A DNA stretch of 5,389 nt from Treponema sp. (lineage in GTDB: Bacteria; Spirochaetota; Spirochaetia; Treponematales; Breznakiellaceae): NCBI GenBank assembly GCA_031283505.1, contig JAITBO010000162.1, positions 1-5,389 of the forward strand, read 5' to 3'. Shown here piece after piece: positions 1-4,904 of the stretch (position 1 is its first letter; the number at the start of each line of letters is the position of its first letter). The translations under genes were made by a program, and so were the position numbers. The notes under the pieces were generated by a model. The model was not told where the DNA came from. It searched no databases and saw only the letters and a program-made list of their open reading frames with translations.

Positions 1-500
1 CGGATCTGGGACAGTTCCTTGGTGAAAATCTCTATCCCGTCCATGGAGAAATACTCCGGGGTCAGGGGGGTTATCACCTCGTCCACGGCCCCGATGATGG
101 CCCGCTCCAGTTGGGAGAATGAGGGGGAGCAGTCAAAGACGGCGAAGGCGTACCCCAGGACGGAAAGGTCGGCTATGAGGAATTCAAAGGCTTTCGGGTT
201 TTTTATCAGTTGGGTTTCGGCAAAGGCCGTCAGGTTGCCGTCCAGAGGGGACACGGGCAGGAGGGAGAGATTGGGGGCGATCCCGGTGATGGCCTGGACC
301 GTCTCCGCCTTGCCGGTCAGAATGTCGGCCAGTTCGTAGTTGATGGGGGACATAAGGAACCAGCTAGAGGCGTTCCCCTGCTGGTCGCAGTCGATGAGGG
401 CGGTCTTGCAGCCGCAGCGGGCAAGGCCGACGGCCACGTTTCCGGCGCAGCTTGTCTTACCGGTGCCGCCTTTCTGGATATGGAAGGCTATGGTCTTCAT
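1..500 (-). CDS. parA: ParA-family partition ATPase, C-terminus beyond window
   Basis: ParA/Soj/MinD-family P-loop ATPase; with a ParB-type partner such proteins segregate plasmids or chromosomes by ATP-dependent, non-specific binding to nucleoid DNA. The 166 visible residues start with MKTIAFHIQ and run straight into the deviant Walker A motif KGGTGKTS (residues 10-17, with the signature lysine K10). The A' segment ALIDCDQQGN (34-43) and a Walker B stretch FAVFDCSPS (119-127) follow. There is no N-terminal DNA-binding extension, so this is a small ParA (type Ib or Soj-like), not a P1/F type. The ATG at 498-500 is preceded by GGAG, and that Shine-Dalgarno lies inside a palindromic operator candidate. 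The gene continues past the left edge, where a parB-like partner may lie. The family call is very secure; whether it partitions a plasmid or an integrative element cannot be told here. Confidence 0.95.
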   Translation of the reverse strand, partial: MKTIAFHIQKGGTGKTSCAGNVAVGLARCGCKTALIDCDQQGNASSWFLMSPINYELADILTGKAETVQAITGIAPNLSLLPVSPLDGNLTAFAETQLIKNPKAFEFLIADLSVLGYAFAVFDCSPSFSQLERAIIGAVDEVITPLTPEYFSMDGIEIFTKELSQI

Positions 501-502
501 GG

Positions 503-568
503 GTTACTCCGGTAACTCTTTATGTTACTCTTGTAACCTATTGTAACTCATGCGTACTTTTTTGTAAA
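503..568. promoter_or_regulatory. Phased GTTAC/GTAAC palindromes upstream of parA
   Basis: Two perfect palindromes GTTAC-N4-GTAAC lie at 503-516 and 524-537, exactly 21 bp apart. More half-sites are GTAAC at 543-547 and GTAAA at 564-568, with a weaker GTAC at 554-557. The half-site starts 512, 533, 543, 554 and 564 fall on a 10-11 bp grid, so a bound protein would occupy one face of the helix. The first palindrome covers the parA Shine-Dalgarno. ParA operons are commonly autoregulated at such sites, and in type Ib systems the centromere itself lies upstream of parA. Which role applies here is inference. Confidence 0.7.
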
Positions 569-573
569 CTATG

Positions 574-579
574 ATTATA
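574..579 (-). promoter_or_regulatory. Candidate -10 box for parA
   Basis: Read on the minus strand this is a perfect TATAAT, overlapping the stop codon of the upstream metalloprotease gene. It would start transcription near 568, just ahead of the GTTAC/GTAAC repeats. I see no convincing -35 hexamer at 16-18 bp, so it may need an activator or be fortuitous; parA could also be read through from the upstream gene. Confidence 0.35.
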
Positions 580-1369
580 CACTGATTACGGTAAGGATTT
601 TTTCATATCTGCCTAAACCTATTACTTCTTCCAGAGCGTCCTTTGGCCTTTCAGATTCAATCCAGTCTGATAAATCGGCGTCTTTTGAATCCCTTTTTCG
701 GTTTAGAACGTCTTCTTTATTTTGGGCTAAATTTGCGGTAGCTGTATTCCCGGGAACCTTCCAACCTTTTTGCGGGATTTCCTTGTTTTTCATAAACCGT
801 ATTTTTTCGGATACCACACAAAAGTTGATAATACCGTTAGAGCTCAAAACAACAATGAGCGGCTTGCTTGCAAGTTCGACATAGCGAATGGCGGTAGCAG
901 TTAGTGATGTTTGGCATAAATCGGCCATTCCGATTATACCGTCCAACCCTATGGGATAATTTCCCTGGTAATCTCTGAAAAGGTCCTCCGGCATGAGTAG
1001 ACCGGAAGCAAAAATATCCGCTTCTTGTTCATAGTAATCCTTAGAGATAAATCCAGCGTTTGATTTATGCAGCCCGTCAGTATTGATACGGGGATGATCG
1101 TCCAGGAAGTAGTGTCCTAATTCGTGGGCAATACTAAAGCGTTCAAAGCCTGAATTGTGATAATATGTGGAGTATACGATACAATAATCATCCCCTACCC
1201 GGACCAACATTCCTGAAACGCCGTCTGTGGAATCGTTTTTGGGGTATAAGATTATATCTTCCCGTTCCACAATGGAAAAAAGGTCAACCGGCAGGGCGCA
1301 CAGGCCGTATTCTTTGAGTTTGTTCTCCGCCCTGTTCCGTATGGTGGCCTTGTCAAGAGGTTTTATCAT
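575..1369 (-). CDS. ImmA/IrrE-family zinc metalloprotease
   Basis: 264-residue protein of the ImmA/IrrE (DUF955) family. ImmA of ICEBs1 cleaves its XRE-type repressor to induce the element, and IrrE of Deinococcus cleaves the repressor DdrO after DNA damage. The zinc site is visible: HELGH at residues 82-86 in the context SIAHELGHYFLDDH, then the downstream acidic ligand in EQEADIFASGLLMP (114-127, probably E116). The N-terminal helical part (1-30) and the strand region before HELGH fit the family. About 130 residues follow the catalytic core, including an IRYVELASKPLIVVLSS stretch that resembles the C-terminal domain of longer ImmA homologues. Its start lies inside the 3' end of the repressor gene (17-bp overlap) with no clear Shine-Dalgarno, so translation is probably coupled. 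The natural substrate is the neighbouring XRE protein; this is inferred from context and family precedent. Confidence 0.9.
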   Translation of the reverse strand: MIKPLDKATIRNRAENKLKEYGLCALPVDLFSIVEREDIILYPKNDSTDGVSGMLVRVGDDYCIVYSTYYHNSGFERFSIAHELGHYFLDDHPRINTDGLHKSNAGFISKDYYEQEADIFASGLLMPEDLFRDYQGNYPIGLDGIIGMADLCQTSLTATAIRYVELASKPLIVVLSSNGIINFCVVSEKIRFMKNKEIPQKGWKVPGNTATANLAQNKEDVLNRKRDSKDADLSDWIESERPKDALEEVIGLGRYEKILTVISV

Positions 1370-1679
1370 TTTTTTGGTTCTTTTGCGCCATCATTGAGAT
1401 TATATTTTGTATAAGTTCACGGTCTTGGGCTGTTATTTTTTCCGAATCTCTAAAAGAAACGCTTGTCTGCGGCTCGTCCACGGTTCCAAGAAGATAGTCC
1501 GTGCTAACCTCAAGCGCCTTCGACAGTTTCCTCAGGGTATCAAAAGACGGTTTTCTCGCCTTGGTCTCAAATTGGGCGATTGAGCTTGTGGGCAGCCCGG
1601 ATTTTTCCGCGAGCTCGCTTTGGGTTAGGTTGCGCACGGCGCGTATTGTTTTCAGCCGCTCCGCAAATTCATCGGACAT
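1353..1679 (-). CDS. XRE-family (Cro/cI-type) transcriptional repressor
   Basis: 108-residue protein. Residues about 8-62 form a canonical five-helix HTH_3 domain: RLKTIRAVRNLTQSELAEKSG, then a recognition helix around LPTSSIAQFETKARKPS, then TLRKLSKALEVSTDYLLG. The remaining roughly 45 residues are polar and helical (ITAQDRELIQNIISMM), likely for dimerisation, and probably include the site cut by the co-encoded protease. The ATG at 1677-1679 follows GAGGAAGG, a good ribosome site. A TTGACC-17-TACAAT promoter (1787-1759, minus strand) lies upstream. Two perfect inverted repeats around the divergent promoters are the obvious operators, so it probably regulates itself and the rightward small-gene operon. 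The pairing with an ImmA-type protease is typical of integrative elements and prophages. Confidence 0.93.
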   Translation of the reverse strand: MSDEFAERLKTIRAVRNLTQSELAEKSGLPTSSIAQFETKARKPSFDTLRKLSKALEVSTDYLLGTVDEPQTSVSFRDSEKITAQDRELIQNIISMMAQKNQKNDKTS

Positions 1680-1708
1680 AGCCTTCCTCTATAAAAAAAG
1701 TATCTTGT

Positions 1709-1729
1709 TAGGAATAACTATTATTCCTA
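1709..1729. promoter_or_regulatory. Operator candidate 1: perfect 9-3-9 inverted repeat
   Basis: The arms are TAGGAATAA and TTATTCCTA around CTA, with no mismatch. The repeat ends 3 bp before the -35 box of the rightward promoter and lies about 24-44 nt downstream of the predicted leftward start, in the leader of the repressor gene. A bound XRE dimer could contact polymerase at the rightward promoter and block leftward elongation. The binding protein is inferred to be the neighbouring XRE repressor. Confidence 0.75.
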
Positions 1730-1732
1730 CTA

Positions 1733-1761
1733 TTGACAAATCAGTATCCACTTACTATATT
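1733..1761 (+). promoter_or_regulatory. Rightward sigma70-type promoter for the small-gene operon
   Basis: A perfect TTGACA -35 (1733-1738) is followed after exactly 17 bp by TATATT (1756-1761), predicting a start near 1768. It would transcribe the DUF2188, HNH and coiled-coil genes after a leader of about 120 nt. The -35 is flanked by operator candidate 1, and the -10 overlaps the -10 of the leftward promoter. Confidence 0.75.
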
Positions 1762-1787
1762 GTAGACATAAATATTATACCGGTCAA
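1759..1787 (-). promoter_or_regulatory. Leftward sigma70-type promoter for the repressor-protease operon
   Basis: On the minus strand TTGACC (1787-1782) and TACAAT (1764-1759) are separated by 17 bp, predicting a start near 1752 and a leader of roughly 70 nt before the repressor ATG. Its -10 box shares 1759-1761 with the rightward -10, so polymerase cannot occupy both promoters at once. Its -35 box is exactly the 6-bp centre of operator candidate 2. Confidence 0.65.
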
Positions 1788-1797
1788 GGTATAATAT
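1772..1797. promoter_or_regulatory. Operator candidate 2: perfect 10-6-10 inverted repeat
   Basis: The arms ATATTATACC and GGTATAATAT match perfectly around GGTCAA. The centre is the -35 of the leftward promoter, and the repeat begins about 5 nt into the rightward transcript. Its half-site AGGTATAA matches the half-site AGGAATAA of the first repeat at 7 of 8 positions, but the two halves face the opposite way relative to the dyad. It could instead act as an RNA hairpin at the 5' end of the rightward transcript. Confidence 0.65.
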
Positions 1798-1798
1798 C

Positions 1799-1824
1799 TT
1801 GGATGGCCCTTTATGGCCGTCCAA
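1799..1824. repeat. GC-rich hairpin in the rightward leader
   Basis: TTGGATGGCC (1799-1808) pairs with GGCCGTCCAA (1815-1824) over 10 bp with one G-U pair and a CTTTAT loop. No T-run follows on either strand, so it does not look like a simple terminator. It sits about 31-56 nt into the predicted rightward transcript, directly after operator candidate 2, and could stabilise or attenuate that leader. The function is not known. From 1825 to the Shine-Dalgarno at 1877 I see nothing further. Confidence 0.5.
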
Positions 1825-1888
1825 ATTCTAAAAAGTCCTGGTGGGACAGGTCAAAGTCTAGTCCTTACTACAGGGCAAAGGAGCCAGT

Positions 1889-2113
1889 ATGGCTAAATCT
1901 CATCACGTAGTTCCGGCCCCGCAGGGGGGCTGGAACGTCAAAAAGGGTGGTTCCAGCCGGGCAAGCGCCCATACTGAAACCAAAAAACAGGCCGTTGACC
2001 TGGGGCGGGAGATCAGCCGCCACCAGGGGACGGAATTGGTCATTCACGGGAATGACGGGGTCATCCAACAAAAGGACAGCCACGGCAACGATCCCAGAAA
2101 CATTCCCGGCTAA
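1889..2113 (+). CDS. DUF2188 small protein
   Basis: 74-residue protein that fits the DUF2188 family, small single-domain proteins found widely in bacteria, phages and plasmids without an assigned biochemical role. Family hallmarks are visible: an N-terminal HHVVPAPQGGWNVKKGG segment (5-21), a central SRASAHTETKKQAVDLGREI helix (23-42), and the highly typical ELVIHGNDGVIQQKDSHGND (49-68). The ATG at 1889 follows AAAGGAG (1877-1883) at good spacing. It is the first gene of the rightward operon controlled by the TTGACA/TATATT promoter; the HNH gene starts 10 bp after its stop. It is probably a cytoplasmic accessory protein, since no membrane segment or signal peptide is present. The family assignment rests on recalled consensus. 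Confidence 0.85.
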   Translation: MAKSHHVVPAPQGGWNVKKGGSSRASAHTETKKQAVDLGREISRHQGTELVIHGNDGVIQQKDSHGNDPRNIPG

Positions 2114-2123
2114 GGAGGGAAAC

Positions 2124-2351
2124 ATGGCCAGATGTACGGCTACCAGGAACCTTGAGGTTCACCACAAGCGGGTTGATGGTGGAAACGGACTTGAGAATGC
2201 CCAGGTATTATGCCCCAAATGTCATGCCAATACCAGTTCCTATGGGACGCATGGGCATAATCCGCCTGATTTTTCCGAAAAAACGAGGCAGGAAGCCCTT
2301 AACCGGGCCAGTCATCGGTGCGAATGCGCGAAAGACAATTGCCACAGTTGA
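2124..2351 (+). CDS. Minimal HNH-type zinc protein, possible nuclease
   Basis: 75-residue protein starting at the ATG at 2124 behind a near-perfect AAGGAGG (2112-2118). Residues 11-34 (EVHHKRVDGG then NGLENAQVLCPKCH) carry HNH nuclease motifs: paired histidines H13-H14, asparagine N25 and a CPKCH metal/histidine end (C30, C33, H34). C4 may be a further zinc ligand. A second cysteine cluster RCECAKDNCH (65-74) closes the protein just before the stop; it looks like the opening half of another HNH finger preceded by the usual ALNRA helix. The order is thus permuted or truncated compared with ordinary HNH domains. HNH domains nick or cut DNA, but this one is so short that a structural zinc-finger role is equally possible. 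It shares its operon with the DUF2188 and coiled-coil genes. Confidence 0.75.
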   Translation: MARCTATRNLEVHHKRVDGGNGLENAQVLCPKCHANTSSYGTHGHNPPDFSEKTRQEALNRASHRCECAKDNCHS

Positions 2352-2406
2352 GGTTTGAGGAGATTTTTTCCCTCATTTCGATCATAAAACAAAAGGAGTG
2401 AACACA

Positions 2407-2577
2407 ATGGTAAGAACCATTTCACTTTCACAGGCTAAAAGTTTGATCCGGCAGATCCAGAACAAACAGAAACAGGCGGTCAGCCAGTACAACCAGGCGG
2501 TTCGGGATTACAACCGCAAGGTTGATCAGGCTGTTACCCGGTACAACCAGGAGATCAGCCGGATTAACCGGGGGTAA
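2407..2577 (+). CDS. Small coiled-coil protein, 56 residues
   Basis: A short gene with clear coding support: AAAGGAG at 2392-2398, ATG at 2407, stop TAA at 2575. The product begins MVRTISLSQAKSLIRQIQNK and continues as one predicted long helix rich in Q, N, R and K. YNQ/YNR triplets occur at residues 28, 35 and 46, spacings of 7 and 11 that fit heptad and hendecad coiled-coil turns. The repeats are also seen in DNA: GTACAACCAGG occurs at 2487-2497 and 2541-2551, 18 codons apart. The MxRTISLxQ start recalls the N-terminus of longer coiled-coil proteins from mobile elements; that is recollection, not a demonstrated match, and if right this copy would be a short version. No function is assigned. 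It is the last gene of the small-protein operon. Confidence 0.7.
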   Translation: MVRTISLSQAKSLIRQIQNKQKQAVSQYNQAVRDYNRKVDQAVTRYNQEISRINRG

Positions 2578-2587
2578 AGCCATCGGT

Positions 2588-2623
2588 GGCCGGTTCCTGC
2601 GCCGAATACGGCCTCTGTTTTTT
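2588..2623 (+). terminator. Possible rho-independent terminator after the small-gene operon
   Basis: GGCCG (2588-2592) pairs with CGGCC (2609-2613) over a 16-nt loop, followed by TCTG and six T residues (2618-2623). The stem is short and the loop long, so efficiency may be modest. The position, 10 nt after the coiled-coil stop and just before the next promoter, supports the call. Confidence 0.45.
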
Positions 2624-2624
2624 C

Positions 2625-2653
2625 TTGATAAATGATTCAAAGTGATGCATACT
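2625..2653 (+). promoter_or_regulatory. Candidate promoter of the regulator-methyltransferase operon
   Basis: TTGATA (2625-2630) and CATACT (2648-2653) are 17 bp apart, five and four of six matches to the sigma70 consensus. The predicted start near 2660 lies downstream of the GTG/ATG at 2642/2645 and almost at the ATG at 2663, which would make the message nearly leaderless if that start is used. Confidence 0.35.
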
Positions 2654-2656
2654 GAT
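2633..2656. promoter_or_regulatory. TGAT iterons on a 10-bp grid, candidate operator
   Basis: TGAT occurs at 2633, 2643 and 2653, exactly one helical turn apart. The last two belong to a near-direct repeat, TGATGCATAC followed by TGATGATAC (2643-2661). The array overlaps the spacer and -10 box of the predicted promoter. Tandem short repeats one turn apart are the classical binding pattern of ribbon-helix-helix dimers, and the adjacent gene encodes one, so autoregulation is the natural inference. Confidence 0.5.
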
Positions 2657-2851
2657 GATACTATGCCGCAAAATCCGCTTTATAACTCCCAGGGGGAACA
2701 GGACGCGCCAAAGCGCATAACCGCCAGCCTGCCCCGGGGGGATTACAGCAAACTTGAGAAGATCGCTTATAAAAAGCGGGTTTCTATCGCGTGGGTAATC
2801 CGGGAGGCGGTTACTGAATACATACATGAGGCGAAAGATGAGCCTAGATAG
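2645..2851 (+). CDS. Ribbon-helix-helix (CopG/Arc-type) regulator
   Basis: Small protein of 68 residues from the ATG at 2645; GTG at 2642 and ATG at 2663 (62 residues) are alternatives, and no start has a clear Shine-Dalgarno. The C-terminal half has the ribbon-helix-helix layout: strand PKRITASLP, then helix GDYSKLEKIAYKKR, turn VSIAW, then helix VIREAVTEYIHEAK. Such proteins dimerise through the strand and insert it into the DNA major groove at short tandem repeats. Its 3' end overlaps the methyltransferase start by 14 bp, and the Shine-Dalgarno of the methyltransferase lies within its codons. It therefore probably controls the restriction-modification operon, acting like a C protein but of a different fold. 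An antitoxin role is less likely because no toxin gene follows. Confidence 0.8.
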   Translation: MHTDDTMPQNPLYNSQGEQDAPKRITASLPRGDYSKLEKIAYKKRVSIAWVIREAVTEYIHEAKDEPR

Positions 2852-3923
2852 AAGCGCGGAATTCCGCGCCGTCATGCGGGGCGTTTCCCGGTGGAGCGCA
2901 TATAAGGGGAACGATTACGGGGTGATTGCCGGCGACTCGCTGGAGGTACTCCGGGCCGTGCCCGATCATTCCATAGGGCTGATCCTGACGGATCCGCCGT
3001 ACCATACCACCAAGAAGAAAAACATCGTCAACGATACCGCCTTTCAGGAAGACCGGGATTTTCTTGACTGGATCGCCCAATATATCGCGGAATGGAAACG
3101 GGTTTTGCGGCCTAATGGAAGCCTGTTTATGTTTTGCTCTTCGGAAATGGCCGCTAGGCTTGAATCGCTGGTGGCCGCCTCGTTTAACGTGCTCTCAAGC
3201 GTTGTCTGGACAAAGCCGAATGAGCCTGGCTTCGACGGGTGGAAGCAAAAGATGAAGAAAGAGGCGCTCAGGCAATGGTACGCCCATACCGAGCGTATCA
3301 TCTTCGCCGAGCCGGCCTTTGAGGGCAATCTTGGCAGGTCCTATTTTGCCAACTTTATGAAACAGCAGCGGCAAAAAGTGGGTATCAGTACCCATGACCT
3401 TGCGGAAATTACTGGCTTTTATGGGAAAGTCAATCACGGCGGCACCATATCCAACTGGGAGGCGGGCCGGAATATCCCCAGCAAGGAACAGTATCAAAAG
3501 GTCGTTGATGTTTTTCTGGCCAGCGGTAAGATCAAGTCCATGCCGGAATATGAGAATATAATCCGCCCCTTTATGGTCAATTCGTCTGTGGAATTTACCG
3601 ATGTCTGGAATTTTCCGTCCGTGCGTCCCTACAAGGGCAAGCATCCGGCGGAGAAACCGATCGATATGCTGAAACACGCTATTATGGCGACAACGTATGA
3701 ACATGATATTGTTCTCGACTGCTTTTCAGGCTCAGGAAATACGGGAATAGCGGCCTTGTCGCTTAACCGTAAGGCCATTTTGATTGAAATTGATCCTGTT
3801 TGGGCGCAATCAGCTGGGGGAAAGCTGGCCGCCATGGGTGAACCTGAGGCAAAACAGCAGATTCAGCGAAAAAATTACCTGCGGATTCCCGAACCGGCAC
3901 CGCTTTTTCAGAATTTTATGTAA
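2838..3923 (+). CDS. Beta-class DNA methyltransferase with embedded HTH
   Basis: 361 residues from the ATG at 2838, preceded by GAGG six bases upstream; the in-frame ATG at 2826 lacks such a site. It transfers methyl from S-adenosylmethionine to a DNA base, protecting host sites from the convergent nuclease. Motif order defines the beta class: catalytic motif IV LTDPPY (50-55) first, then a target-recognition region, then HPAEKPIDML (269-278, motif X region), then the SAM-binding motif I VLDCFSGSGNTG (292-303) near the C-terminus, ending with IEIDP. DPPY favours N6-adenine methylation, though N4-cytosine cannot be excluded. Residues about 174-231 form an XRE-like helix-turn-helix (VGISTHDLAEITG, then TISNWEAGRNIPS) inserted in the recognition region. 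The 3' end overlaps the endonuclease gene on the other strand by 16 bp. Confidence 0.92.
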   Translation: MSLDRSAEFRAVMRGVSRWSAYKGNDYGVIAGDSLEVLRAVPDHSIGLILTDPPYHTTKKKNIVNDTAFQEDRDFLDWIAQYIAEWKRVLRPNGSLFMFCSSEMAARLESLVAASFNVLSSVVWTKPNEPGFDGWKQKMKKEALRQWYAHTERIIFAEPAFEGNLGRSYFANFMKQQRQKVGISTHDLAEITGFYGKVNHGGTISNWEAGRNIPSKEQYQKVVDVFLASGKIKSMPEYENIIRPFMVNSSVEFTDVWNFPSVRPYKGKHPAEKPIDMLKHAIMATTYEHDIVLDCFSGSGNTGIAALSLNRKAILIEIDPVWAQSAGGKLAAMGEPEAKQQIQRKNYLRIPEPAPLFQNFM

Positions 3924-4879
3924 CCTTCCTCCTGGTTTTTACGGAGGATGTCGTTCATCCATAGCAGGGTGTTCACTATGCCGATGTCCCTGACTACCAC
4001 GTTGCAGTAGTGGTGGCCCCAGCCGAGATTGTAAGGCCGATGGTTGAAAGTCCCATACCTCAATTCCTCGATGTGGAAGAGGTTAAGGCTCGTAACGGTG
4101 AGGTCGATGACTTCACGGCCCTCCGCCTGCTCAAGCCGGGTAAAAAAGCCCCGCCCCAACAATTCCTCAAGACAAAGCGGACAAATGGCGTTCTTGCGGC
4201 TGTTAATTATTCTGGCCCGGATAAGTTCATCATGGTTCAGCAATCCTTGGTTTTGTGCTTTTTCAATGACGCTGCTTTTCCGTTCCGCCGCATCGCTTTC
4301 CTTCATGCCATAGTCAGCGGCTATGGACAGCGCGTCCTTGCAATACCAATAAACCGCCTCCAGTTGCAGTCTGGTCTGTGCCATTATTCCGGAAGGAGCG
4401 TACTCATAAGCGCGTATGCCCGCCCCTTTCGATTTGGTCTCAGTGAACCCATAGGTTATTTTCCCACCGTTTTCGGCAGCAGTCGTCGCGGGTATCCGGG
4501 CGACGAATTCGCCGCCAAGCGGGGCTTTCCGGGAATTAGCGGGTGTCATACCCCGCTCAAAAGGGTTGTATGCGTTCCATTGTTCCCGGGTCTCGTAAAA
4601 CAAGAGCGCGTTTTTCCCCAATTCCAGAGACTGTCTCCGCAAGTCAGATACTTTTTCAGAATATTCGCCGGGATTCAGCAGAACAATATAACCGTTTTCA
4701 TAATTCATGCGATAGATTGTATCGTTCAGGAATTTGGGGAATTGGCTGTAAGGGATAAGGATCGTACTGTTACGTCCGACCCGGTTCTGATATATTTCAT
4801 CATCATCAGCGCCTCTTGTCTGACCGGTTTTGTATATTTTCCGGTCTAACAGGTTCGGAAGCCTCGCTAATTTGGCCAT
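3908..4879 (-). CDS. Type II restriction endonuclease, HNH, BstXI-like
   Basis: 323-residue protein encoded tail-to-tail with the methyltransferase, the usual context of a restriction enzyme. Its C-terminal part carries a beta-beta-alpha-metal (HNH) site: CPLC (233-236), then FHIEEL (268-273) with candidate catalytic H269, asparagine N284, and GWGHHYCN (286-293) supplying the last histidine and zinc cysteine. The N-terminal segment with YKTGQTRG and EIYQNRVGR (16-36) resembles, as I recall, BstXI-family endonucleases (BstXI cuts CCA-N6-TGG). That assignment and the recognition sequence are unproven. The ATG at 4877-4879 has GGAAAGGA upstream. Only 38 bp separate the start from the terminator hairpin on its 5' side, leaving little room for its own promoter. 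The overlapping tails mean high transcription of either gene could interfere with the other. Confidence 0.8.
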   Translation of the reverse strand: MAKLARLPNLLDRKIYKTGQTRGADDDEIYQNRVGRNSTILIPYSQFPKFLNDTIYRMNYENGYIVLLNPGEYSEKVSDLRRQSLELGKNALLFYETREQWNAYNPFERGMTPANSRKAPLGGEFVARIPATTAAENGGKITYGFTETKSKGAGIRAYEYAPSGIMAQTRLQLEAVYWYCKDALSIAADYGMKESDAAERKSSVIEKAQNQGLLNHDELIRARIINSRKNAICPLCLEELLGRGFFTRLEQAEGREVIDLTVTSLNLFHIEELRYGTFNHRPYNLGWGHHYCNVVVRDIGIVNTLLWMNDILRKNQEEGYIKF

Positions 4880-4904
4880 GTTCTCAAATTCCTTTCCCTC
4901 TATT

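Noticed and set aside
210..515. Plus-strand open frames over the left edge
   Set aside because: They are antisense to parA, whose Walker A, A' and B motifs are unmistakable on the minus strand.
1799..1824. Hairpin considered as a terminator for either direction
   Set aside because: The stem is good but no T-rich tail follows on either strand, so it is listed only as a hairpin repeat.
2356..2375. Weak inverted repeat TGAGG / CCTCA after the HNH gene
   Set aside because: Five-bp stem with the T-run inside the loop rather than after it; probably chance.
3195..3704. Minus-strand open frame of 169 codons
   Set aside because: It is a shadow of the methyltransferase gene; no recognisable motifs and no start context.
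3927..3948. Inverted repeat TCCTCC / GGAGGA with 10-nt loop after the methyltransferase stop
   Set aside because: Short stem, no T-run on either side, and it falls inside endonuclease codons; not convincing as a terminator.
4010..4849. Long open frame of 279 codons on the plus strand
   Set aside because: It lies antisense to the endonuclease gene, shows no family motifs, and the opposite strand has a clear HNH site with a good start.
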